Assembly (NCBI GenBank): GCA_011009095.1
Contig: VTPC01090587.1
Location: forward strand, 529,225 to 593,224
Direction of reading: 5' to 3'
DNA: 64,000 bases
Source of the DNA: Ignelater luminosus
Lineage: Eukaryota; Arthropoda; Insecta; Coleoptera; Elateridae
Part shown: piece after piece, positions 54,901 through 64,000 of the stretch
Numbering within the stretch: the stretch's first letter is position 1
How the letters are laid out: the number at the start of each line of letters is the position of its first letter
The notes under the pieces: model-generated
Told to the model about the DNA's origin: nothing
The model's database searches: none
The model's input: only the letters and a program-made list of their open reading frames with translations
Translations under genes and position numbers: made by a program

Positions 54901-57900
54901 AATCAGAAGCGTGTGCATCTTCATGAATAGTTACTGTACCTCCAAGCTCATATTTTTCTCCGTTAACAACTAAAACGTTATCAATCCTATTTACATCTCC
55001 TTGGATTTCGCGTTTGGCCTTTAACTCAATTTCATCGTTTTCATCATATATTTGGAAATCTAACTCATAATCGTTTTCTGCCCTTTGTGAGTATTTCAAA
55101 TTCATTTCAGAACCAATAATAAAAGATTTATATTGAACTTCTACGTCATAAAACAAACTATTGGGAGTTGCTGCGTAATCAAGTACGGCCGCAAGGTTTT
55201 CAACTGGATAAGTAATTTTGTTCTTTGTCCTAACTTCGTAATCATAATCATTTATGCGTTTATATATTAAGCTATCTACTACAGTTAATCGGTTATGCTG
55301 AGAATTTGGATCGGGTCCGTGAACGAGTTGCAAAGAACTATCAATTTCAGTAGGTGAACGTCTAAATTCATATATAATGTGAACGTTCGTTCTTGGATCA
55401 TGACTGTTTTTCATTTGACCGTCTAATTTCACCACATTCTTTTGGAAATGCAGCTTTCCTATAACAAAAACAATTACAGAATGTTATTTGAAGCAAACGG
55501 TTAAAATGCTTTTAACTCACCATTGAGTATTATATTGGTAATTTCGTCAGAGAGCGTAATATCAGAAAAGTAGTCGTGCCCTGCATGTCCTACATTACCA
55601 TTAATACTAAAAGTTGCAGGTCTATGATGCTGCCCCATATCTTCAACATAAAGTTTTAGATCTTCGAAAATTAATTTACCATCTCGAGATCCAGTCTGTT
55701 CGACAACAAATGATCCATGAACGTTTATAGGGGTTCGTTGCTGTCCGTATTTTCCAGGTACAATATATTGAAGAATAGGTGTATATCTGCGTCTATTTGA
55801 TGGTCCAGATGCAGTAATACCAATTTTTCCAAAATACCGATCGCGATCCTGTTTAAGTTCATACGATACCGACTGTTCATGTTCGTTACTTGTAATTCTG
55901 CCTTCTACTGAGGCTGTTGTTGTTGGAGATGTAACGCTAGCTTTAACATACAAATCCGGTAAACTAAACACTTCGATCGCAAGACTCATTTTTTTGTTTT
56001 GTCTAGCTCCAATCACTTCGGCGGTCATTTGAGCTCCAGTTTTTCTGTAATCTAAATAAAAACAATCAAGATTTTAAATACAAAACGGACCACTTTGTAC
56101 TTACCACTGAAAAGTTCTTCTTTATAATGGAAATGTGAGAAATCTTCGTTATTTATTCCAAGGCTAAACTTGTAATTACCAGCAAGTATTGGATTTTCTT
56201 CGGTAGTAGTTGAAGGACTACTCAAATCCATGCAAAGATTAAGCCCAATAAATGGTGACAAATCATTCACACACAAATTTATATCTTTATTTTGACCAAT
56301 TCGGATTGGTTTAATATTTTCAGGTTTACCAAGTTCTCGAGAATTTAAAACCACTTCGTGAGTTGCAGAAACAATCTTTTGTTTTTGTAATGGCAAAGAA
56401 AATTTAACTTCCATACCTATCAAAAACAAAAAACGAATTAAATTTTATTCATATTTTTAACGACAGTTATTCTAGTAGTTTAGACTATTTATAGAAATCA
56501 GTTTCCATACCTCTATTACGATCTTGCATATTTACTTCTAAGTCTCCACCAGTAGCTGTATGTAGATTTGACACAACTTTGAGACCACTTTCAAAAACTT
56601 GAGCGTCCAATGTAATACTAGCAGCAACTTCTATATTAGCGCTAGGTATTACAGATAACTTGAAGATTCCGCCGTTAGGAGTTTCATCCAGAAGGGCAGC
56701 GACATCCATATTACCTTTAGTCTTAACTTGGACAGAGGCAGTACCTTCTATTCCTAAACGTAGAGGAAAGCCTAACGAAGTTGGATAACTAAACTCAGAA
56801 TCTAAGAAAAGTGAGTTTGTATGGAAGTTATGATCGAAACGTTGATATTCAGCTAATTCTTTTTCGTATTCGTCAAAGAATCTGTCGATAATATCTTCAG
56901 GAGAGAGGTTTTCAGCGTCATCGCTGAGACTAAGGAAAAATAATTCAGAACCAAAGAGTTTGATACTTAAGTCGAGATCAAGTTCATTGTTTAATTCGTT
57001 TGTTCTGATCTGTACTTCTCTACCAAAGTTATCAATTGTCGCTTTAGATACATCGCGTTTGCCTAAAAAAATAGATAATTAAGAATGATTGCATGTCACA
57101 GTAATTATTAGTTTATTTACCTCGAAGTTTGCTTCTTTCAAAGCGTCTGTTGAAATGCTCGGCAATTTTATTTAGAGTATGCTGTCCAGATTTCTTTAGT
57201 TCAGCCGGAGTTGCTCTGTTAAACACTCCTAAAGGTCCAAAATAATGTTCTACAAGTCGATCTAAATTTTGCTGTCTCGTGCCAATTTCCAGGAAATTAA
57301 CTGTGTGTCCGAATATCTCGGCAGTTAAATTTAGGGTAGTTGAGCGCGGCAAGAAAGAATTTTGTGAATAAATTACATCAGCTTCGGCAGAGCTAGATAC
57401 ACCCCATAAACCAAGATCGGAGGAAAACTCGGTGTTAAACGAATATTTACGAGGATCAATTGGGAATTTTTTGTTTGTATTGATGTTTCCTAGAAAATGT
57501 GCAGCTTTCTTTTTGTCTGGGTTAGCTGAAGTTGAAAGATAACGCAAGTGAGATACAATGTAACCTCCAACTTGATAGCTTGGCTCAGTGTCTAGTAAAT
57601 CTTTAACTACTTGAGCAACACGCTGGTTAGGACATTTAGCAAGAACTAAGTAAGCCTTAATTCTTAACTCGGAATCTTCTTGGATATCCTTAAGCACAGC
57701 GATGGCGCCGTTTCTTACACTTTCATGGCAGGGATCAGATAAGTAAGTGTCAAGAGCTGCCACACGAAGACGGACAGGTGATTGTTTATCCTGTACAATG
57801 TTAGTGACTCTAGTTAAGACGTATTCATCTAAGTGATGTATATTGGCCAGAGCTTTTAATGCAAAAATGATTTCATTTTCTTCGTCTCTTGTATAAGCTT

Positions 57901-60900
57901 TTCCATAACCAAGCTTTCCAGCCAGCCTTTGCATTAATCTATTTACGGCATCGACGTTACACTGATGTTCTCGGCAATAGCGACCTGCAAGGTTTCCTAT
58001 ACCTAAATACGCTTCACGTGGAAGTTTACCCGTATCCAACAGAGACTAAAAAAGGATCGGTTAATTGTATTCTTAAAATATAATTTCATAAACTTACAGA
58101 AGCAGCTTCCATTGCTGAGAGTGTTGCATGCTTGACAAAAGCAAAACTTAAATAAACAAGAATTTCTTCGGTAGGATCCAATTCTCTGTTTTTCAGCAAT
58201 TCCACACCAACCACGATAGCGTTGCCTGTACCACACTTAAAAAGTGCATCTAAGAAAACTCTTCTAGCAGCAACTCTGTCTCGTAATCCTGCACCAGCTT
58301 TAACTTGTCTAAATGCGGTCAACATATCGTCTTTATTAGAATCACGCAGAATTTTCACTAAATCAAGGAAATCTCTGGCAGTGTGTTCCTTGACAGTCAT
58401 GCTGTCACCTTCGATTAATTTTCTAACTGCTGTTAAAATAGAATCTATGTTGCTACGATCAGACATAATAGGATGAGGATTATCGAAAATGATCGATTTA
58501 GATTCGCTGACTCTGGTTTGCGTGTAATCCCTAGAAGTACCAACAAATTCGAGTTTTGTCGCTACTTTAGCTAGCGCTCCAAGATTATCTTTGTCTTCTT
58601 CTACGTCTGTGAACGCTAAGTAAGTGTAGTTTTCAAATACGGCAACTTTATCTAAAATTCCATTTTTAATCTTTTGCTCAGAGATATATACGCCACTGAG
58701 AATGGGACTTGTCTTAACGTCACTATATGGATTGAAAGAGGATACCATAAAGTCCTGAAATTACAAACAAATTATCAAAACCTATTTTTTAAGTCTTTTA
58801 ATTATATTGACTTTTAGAAATTTTCTGTCACCTACAATTTTTAAGAAAATGTAAAACTAGCAAAAAATTTACAAAAAATTTACAATTGCAAAGGAGGAAG
58901 TATCTCTTTTTTATTCTTATCAATGATGAAAGATGATCTGTATAACGTATTTATGTATTATGCATTATATATTTACCTCTCTGATACTTTCTCGGAAATC
59001 ACATTCATCTAAATCTTTAATCTTTCTGATAACCTCAACTCCACCTTGCATAGTCGTACTTGAGATAGTTGGACAAAAACCAAATACATCAGTTTGGTGT
59101 TCATATGTAGTATCAACCTAAAATGACACTAATTGATTTCTGTTAAGTTCTAAAATTTATCTAATTAAATGATACCTGGAATAATGAAGCAACAGCCCTC
59201 TTGATATTAAGAGAATTGTGCATATCTTCTGGTTCAACACAGATGTGATCATTAACCACTCCATTATTAATTTTGAATTGTATGGGTTTATCGATACCAG
59301 TAATATGAGTGTATCTCTACAAAGTGAACAATTTTATTTTAAATTTTAAATACGGGTAAACAATTATACTTGGAAGTTTCCTGAAACCACTTCAACATTC
59401 TGGAGTCTCAGTAAATGACTACAGGATGATAATGGAGTTATCAAGGCAATACCCTTAATTCCCGTCTTACTGTCTTGACCCTTTGAACTCGACAAGGATA
59501 TTTGTATGGCGCTTTCAAAATTGTATTTGTAAGTTGTTCCTTCTACATATCGAAAAGAAGGTACTCGTTGCGCTATAATATGTTAAAAGATATTTAGAGT
59601 ATTGTAAACGGCCAAAAGTCATTATAAGTATAATTAAGTGTAACTTACATCCTGAGCAGGTTGTACTGCACGCATCTGAAAGAAGAAGAAAATGGCATTA
59701 ATAAATATTTTTAAATAGATTTGCTTAATTAATTAATTATTTAACTAATTGTAAGAAATAGTTATGTGATTAAGATAAAAAAACTTATATGAATTTACTT
59801 AAATGATATCGACAGACACTTACAAGACTTAGTAGACGTATTCTACACCGATCTAACAAAAACGTTTGATCGTGTAAACTATAAACCACTGTATTCTATT
59901 ATGTAAGCTGGAAATGTATGGTGTCTGTGACAAAGTACTTTTATTATTAAACGCTGTGCTTATAGGAAGAAGGCAATATGTTGAGTGCGGTGGATTTAAA
60001 TTCTCTAGATTTAATGTTAATAGTGGAGTTTCACAGGGTTTTAATCTTGGTCCTCTACTTTTTAATGTATTCTTTAATGATGTAGTAAACTTTGTTAGCT
60101 CAATTTGTTGCATTTACATTTATAATTTAAAGATAGTGAGAGTAATAAATTCTTAATTGTTATGAATTACAGGATTGTATAAATTTTGTTAACTGATTTT
60201 TGAAGTTACATTTTAAGCTTTTGTGGTCTGCTGGAAATAAATTTTTATTATTATTAAAATATTTTTGTTTATTGAGTTCTATTAAATTCTGTTATTTTCC
60301 AATAGTGTAAAAATAATGATCTTAATTTAACAAAAATAATTATATTTTTTAAAAATAGAATTTTGATTACAGTGTTAAATGCTTATCAAATTAGGTTAGG
60401 TTAGATTGGTTAAATAAGTAATTAAAGCGATAATTATGTAGTAATGAAGGTCATAGATGACTATAATTAAAATAACATGTAAAAACATGACATATCCAAA
60501 ACAAAAGACTTTCTTAATAAGTTTTTTTATGAAAAGAATTTAAAATGTAGACAACACACGCTGCACCTGGCTTTAATAGATAATGTGTGTTGCCTTTATC
60601 TATTTAACAGTTTAATAATTTATAATTTTCTATTGGCTGGTTTTCTTTCAAAGAATATTTTACAAATATAAGAAAACAAACCACTTATTAATAATCGGTG
60701 ATTATGCTTCCGTTATATGAAAAAAAAACTTCAAGTCATAATGGTTTTCTACTGCTTCCAACAGCATTTATTGATATTTTGATAAATAACGACAATGCTT
60801 CGACTACCTCGTTCCATAACTTATTTGCAACTATACATAGTGTTTCATAAAGCGGTATACTAACGCTTTGTTTTTTTTAAGTGAAACATTTTATAATATT

Positions 60901-63900
60901 TTGACTTTTAGTAAGAGAAGTCGTGAACTTTTTTTAAATTATCAATAACAAAGAAGCTTTTGCCTTTACAAATATTTAAATAACGTTGTAGTTGCTAGGT
61001 TTGCATTTACAATATAGAGAGATAACGTGTAAAGCGAATAATAGGAAAAAGCAACAGATGTTAGTATAGTTGGTATACCAGTTTTTCATGAAAAACTGTG
61101 TGGAAATAATCTTACACACAGGAATAGTTGTTCCGTAGTACTAATTTTTATAGAAATACTTTTTTTGTATTTTTACTATTAAAACATCTTCTGTGGAATA
61201 TAAGAGCATAGTAAAAGTAAAAACCAAATTATATAGTACGTAAAAATAAAGAAATGCAAATTTTATTTGTTTTTATATAAACACTAAGGATTGTATTAAA
61301 TTATGTCGCATGAAGTAATAGAACACGAAACATAACGCAGACCTATAATGAAGCTTGTAGAACTCCATCAGATGTACAGTACGCTCAACTTATACGCTAC
61401 ATGTACATAGGTAGACAACACACCTTACATTAATATTATATGTCGGTCAAGAATAACTTCGTAATTATTAATATACAAGGCGTATCATAAGGTACCGTAC
61501 AAACTTTAGGAGGTGATTCCTGAGTATATTTTAAGAAAAAGAATTTTATTAACATATGTCCAATTTCTCACCGTTTTAAGATTCAAGGTGTTTCCAAATA
61601 ACTTTTTTAAAACTTCTATTTAAAGAATGTCTTAAAATTACAGAAAGAAAGTAATTCCTTACAAGAAATGGGCAAAATAATCACCGCAATCCACAGTTCA
61701 GTTCTTCTTCTAGTTGAACCCTTTACACTTTCAGATATTCCAGGGGTATTTCTTATGGTGTATTTTAGTATCTCATTAAATAAAGACAAAAATTAATATT
61801 GTCAGACCTCGTCTGGAGGTATGATAGTCAATGCTTGCACGAATTTTTCAAACTTTGTTGGAGAGACAATATTAATTTTTGTCTTTATTTATTGTTACCA
61901 ATAAACCCCACTATAAGTTAGAACAACCTTTTATTTTATATAAAAGGTATATAGTTTTCCTATTTGGAAATTTTTAATTTAGTATCTCATGTTTAAATTT
62001 GATTTATCTCAAAAACAGCTCAAGATATCACAATTTTACTACGGATAAAATCTGTAAAGAATGCTCTAAACTTTCCAAGTGTCAAATTAAAATTTGAAAA
62101 GTTTCACTCCAAAAGAAGTTGCAAAGCGCATGAAAAGTTGCAGAACTGTTCCAGATTTTATTCCGATATCTTTTATCATATAGAAGATTTTGAAAAAAAA
62201 TTCAATTTTTCTAGAGAAGTGACCCTGTGACTCTAAAGCAACAAGAAATTGGGCAGATGTTAATAGAAACTTTTTTTCTTAAAATATGCCCAAGAATCAT
62301 CTCCTGAAGTTTGTACAGTACGTTATGATACACTCTGTAATAGTTTTCAATTTTTAAGAGATAGCTGTGGCAAGAGAAAATTTAAAAATTATTAGAATAC
62401 CTTGCTTCTCATTTTATATGTAATCTTACATTGCTTATAAATGATATCTCACATAAATAACAAGTAACATATGGGATTCAGCAATCTACATACAACATCA
62501 TAAACTGGGCTCACTGTATACTATTGTCTTAAGTAATTTAAAGAGAGAATTTAGTAGTATTGGAACAAAATTAAAATACTCATTAGTATTTACTTTCCAG
62601 TTCTTAGGTTACAAAACTACCTAGTAATTTGATGTTTTGCTTCCAGCATTTTAATCATTAAAGATTTTACAATTATGTAATTAAGCAAAGGAATATAATA
62701 AGGCGATAAAAACATTTTATTTAATCTTGTTTACCATTGAAAGTTATCACAGTTTAAGAAATGTTTTATTTTTTTATACAATTTTTTGGGAGTATTTTTA
62801 TATTTTTATGTAATGACTGTTAAATAATTAGCGATAATACTTTTTAACATAGAGGTCAAGTTTGAAAATATTTTTCAATGTTTTTATATTTTTAGTTTAT
62901 TAAACCAACAAATTTTTATCTTTATAAACTAATTAAGTATAATTTATCAGTCATGTTATACTGAGCTAGTTAGAATTAAAATAGGTATTGCTTGTTAAAA
63001 ACTGATTCTGGAAAACTCCTTGATTAGGTGTAGAGCTTTACTGACTTTGGAAAACACAAAATTGAGGATGTCTTAAATGTCAAAAGTTGTTTATTCTTTT
63101 TTTATTTTAGTTCTAGAAATAAATATAGGCCATAATTAATATCCCTGATCCAAAAGGTTATCAATTGACTATAGTAGATTTTCTTTTTTAATTTGTAATA
63201 TTCTAATATTGAAATCTTAGAATATCCTTTAGCTGTTTAGAAATTTCTTTTTAATTCTTGTATACAGATAAAAAACATACATTATTTAAGAAAATAATGC
63301 TAACATTACACTGAATGTAAAAAAATAAATGTGACACTCTGTAGCTTTTCTTTTCTTATATTGTTTCTTATAAAAAAACAGACTTTTTGCAATTCTTTAT
63401 ATACATTGTATGAAAACTACAGTAACTGCAACTATGTATACTATACAACGTGATTATGTTTTATATCAGACTAAAGTAAAATATGCTATGGAAATGGAGT
63501 TACCAATACACTGTACTTTTAAGGAATTCAACAGCTTATAGATATATATTACAGAATGTGATTCTATTTTACAACAAACCAATGAAAATCCACACAATAT
63601 TCAAAATTCTAATAGTAAAAGCTCTTCAACTGACATACAAAAAGTATACAGGGTGTCGCATAACAAATAATGAAGAAACATTATGTGTATAATATAATAT
63701 AATAAATTACAAAACTATATTCCTTTTTTTATGTTTTTTCTTTTATTACCTTAATTAAAAACGCGTATATTTAAGGCATTACGTTTCCTTTTTACCATTT
63801 CTGCTCCTACAGCACTTCTGGTGCTTTTAAGATAAGAAGAAAGAGAGAATAAAAAACAAAAAATACGTACCATCTTTAAAACCAAAATTTGGTTTAATCA

Positions 63901-63952
63901 ACACTAGAAATATAAGGCCTAAGCCCCACGGAAGTATTCTTAGTCGTGCCAT
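42989..63952 (-). CDS. apolpp: Apolipophorin I/II precursor (lipophorin apoprotein), about 40 exons
   Basis: This secreted haemolymph lipid carrier belongs to the large lipid transfer protein family. The ATG at 63952 opens a signal peptide (MARLRILPWGLGLIFLVLI). Exons read on the minus strand: 63952-63871, 59675-59649, 59572-59370, 59316-59176, 59117-58977, 58754-58098, 58045-57121, 57062-56511, 56416-56105, 56051-55521, 55459-54852, 54793-54667, 54608-54373, 52650-52254, 52130-52001, 51938-51736, 51678-51604, 51538-51101, 51027-49597, 49530-49380, 49317-49170, 49114-48868, then further exons to 43504-43295 and 43207-42989. Order: vitellogenin-type N-terminal domain, RGKR cleavage site near residue 728, long beta-rich lipid-binding region, helical segments (47.5-46.2 kb), von Willebrand D domain (46.2-45.5 kb), C-terminus ending VSRK-stop. 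I estimate 3,700-3,800 residues, above the usual 3,300-3,400 because of a repeat exon. One apparent frame conflict lies at exon 11. Confidence 0.95.
43911..44290. repeat. Fold-back repeat in an apolipophorin intron
   Basis: Sequence at 43911-44030 is inverted at 44172-44290 (shared TTTCTTTTTAGTAA and GCGCATGTTTCC), around a centre containing ACAGGGTGTTCAAATAAAAG. It lies in the intron between exons ending at 44342 and starting at 43504. No coding role; an ORF at 43715-43912 is part of it or its flank. Confidence 0.55.
45475..46170 (-). other. apolpp: Apolipophorin von Willebrand factor D domain exons
   Basis: The exon 46170-45953 reads AIIAQGQHIFTFDEKHFTFP then GSCNYLLARDAVNGNFSI, the classical VWD opening. 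The next exons read YETITIWSKAGVKIVCD then LLVCGFHISGYYHAQLRGLLG, and NGNNEPYDDYTLPSGLIVT then HCPDARPVAYRAQRHPACS. Conserved cysteines and the GLLGNGNNEPYDDY block match the C-terminal VWD of lipophorins and vitellogenins. Confidence 0.88.
49761..49772 (-). other. apolpp: Second dibasic RKRR motif in apolipophorin
   Basis: The codons AGA AAA AGA AGA give SRKRREAD about 115 bp after the repeat units, near residue 2350 by my count. It fits the proprotein-convertase consensus better than the canonical RGKR site. Cleavage is an inference from the motif alone. Confidence 0.6.
50478..50487. other. Assembly gap (10 N) inside the repeat exon
   Basis: Ten N interrupt the tandem repeat. The size is a placeholder, since a gap of 10 would break the reading frame while a multiple of three would not. 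The number of repeat units is therefore unknown. Confidence 0.9.
52651..54372. other. Large apolipophorin intron (1.7 kb), repeat-like
   Basis: No conserved exon is visible. A short inverted pair (CCATTTTGAAC near 53733 and GTTCAAAATGG near 53823) and a locally GC-richer patch at 53820-53960 suggest transposon debris, but I cannot delimit an element. Confidence 0.4.
55440..55444 (-). other. apolpp: Frame conflict at a five-base homopolymer in apolipophorin exon 11
   Basis: Exon 10 ends in phase 1, and the only nearby acceptor puts exon 11 at 55459. Read in that phase, the exon begins GKLHFQK and then fails at a run of five T (plus strand). Downstream, the long open frame (VVKLDGQMKNSHDP) is in the next phase. 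One base fewer in the run restores continuity. A sequencing error is most likely, a real frameshift allele less so. Confidence 0.65.
57052..57127 (-). other. apolpp: Canonical apoLp-II/I furin-type cleavage site (RGKR), split by an intron
   Basis: Exon 7 ends SKLR plus one base (57121) and exon 8 starts at 57062 completing Gly, then Lys-Arg-Asp. The joined motif LRGKRD fits R-x-K/R-R and falls at residue 728 by my count, the expected place (about 700-730) for separation of apoLp-II from apoLp-I. Confidence 0.85.
57121..59675 (-). other. apolpp: Apolipophorin N-terminal lipoprotein domain (exons 2-7)
   Basis: These six exons encode residues of about 28-725. The start is cysteine-containing (DACSTTCSG), then FRYVEGTTYKYNFESA, the opening beta strand of the vitellogenin/lipoprotein N-terminal barrel. 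Exons 6 and 7 (58754-57121) are the helical part, with repeated amphipathic helices such as LRVAALDTYLSDPCHESVRN. The domain normally takes up lipid during particle assembly and binds receptors. All junction phases agree (exon lengths 27, 203, 141, 141, 657 and 925 nt), so the structure here is secure. Confidence 0.92.
59832..60230 (+). pseudogene. Non-LTR retrotransposon reverse-transcriptase fragment
   Basis: Plus-strand blocks read VDVFYTDLTKTFDRVN (motif A with its catalytic Asp), then after a frame break MYGVCDKVLLLLNAVLIGRR and VNSGVSQGFNLGPLLFNVFF (the SGVSQGxxLGPLLF block), then NDVVNFV. The YxDD motif is missing; a further degenerate piece may follow at about 60160-60230. This resembles jockey/CR1-type elements. 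It lies antisense in apolipophorin intron 1 and is a dead fragment. Confidence 0.75.
61476..62337. mobile_element. TA-flanked MITE in apolipophorin intron 1, containing a 201-bp insertion
   Basis: Inverted arms of about 90 bp run inward from TA-flanked ends (TA at 61474-61475 and 62338-62339). The left arm reads CGTATCATAAGGTACCGTAC, then AAACTTTAGGAGGTGATTC; the right arm is its near-complement. Non-coding. A 201-bp segment at 61777-61977 is flanked by a 13-bp direct repeat. Confidence 0.7.
61777..61977. mobile_element. 201-bp insertion with 13-bp target duplication and internal hairpin
   Basis: TTTAGTATCTCAT occurs at 61764-61776 and 61978-61990. The insert starts with a 26-bp arm (AATAAAGACAAAAATTAATA at its core) inverted at 61865-61890. 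A 13-bp duplication is longer than usual for DNA elements and resembles retroposition. Confidence 0.5.
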
Positions 63953-63992
63953 AATGCACTTAACGACTAATTAAAATTTCTTTTTTAATCAG

Positions 63993-64000
63993 CTTTTATA
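63993..64000 (-). promoter_or_regulatory. TATA box of apolipophorin
   Basis: TATAAAAG on the minus strand at the window edge lies 41-48 bp upstream of the start codon. An initiator-like TTAGTC at 63970-63965 sits at the expected distance, giving a 5' UTR of under 20 nt. Confidence 0.6.

Larger units (their letters stand above)
59676..63870. other. apolpp: Apolipophorin intron 1 (4.2 kb)
   Basis: The intron separates the signal-peptide exon from the rest, a common place for tissue-specific enhancers. Apart from the reverse-transcriptase fragment and the MITE at 61476-62337, I see AT-rich sequence only. A CAGGGTGTCGCATAACAAAT transposon-end-like word is at 63649-63668. Confidence 0.55.

Overview
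This window looks like AT-rich nuclear DNA from an insect. The evidence is spliced GT-AG genes, an apolipophorin precursor (an arthropod lipid carrier) and Mos1-like and irritans-type mariners. I could not determine the order. Every call comes from reading the sequence; no database search was run.

Layout. At 32-371 two divergent first exons share a 63-bp gap. The adiponectin receptor homologue follows at 1505-3677 (+, four exons). From 4888 to 7720 there is a decayed Tc1-like transposon carrying a Mos1-like mariner and an 8-bp-TSD hAT-type MITE. A C2H2 zinc-finger gene (9444-11033, +) and a secreted leucine-rich-repeat gene (11284-13452, -) converge tail to tail. From 14.0 to 28.2 kb lies a transposon graveyard: a DUF4817-type Tc1/mariner relative (14489-20260) broken by a TTAA-flanked element that itself holds a hAT-type insertion, an orphan THAP exon, an irritans mariner (20955-22280), and a ZMYM1-like hAT element (23899-28207). 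ZCRB1, a U11/U12 snRNP protein, is intact in six exons (31968-32954, +). From 34.4 to 42.7 kb there are only inverted and nested repeats. The rest of the window, 42989-63952 (-), is one gene of about 40 exons: apolipophorin I/II, with its TATA box at the window edge.

How the genes relate. AdipoR (membrane lipid signalling) and apolipophorin (haemolymph lipid transport) both concern lipids, but 40 kb and unrelated genes separate them, so I see no functional cluster. The strongest protein-level oddity is in apolipophorin. One exon carries at least 16 tandem Tyr/Gln-rich units of 15 or 17 residues, interrupted by a 10-N assembly gap, and is followed by an RKRR motif that looks like a second proprotein-convertase site in addition to the canonical RGKR site near residue 728. 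The strongest genomic signal is the transposon layering, where paired copies give empty sites that reveal target-site duplications and the order of insertion. I found no CRISPR array, rRNA or intact tRNA gene.
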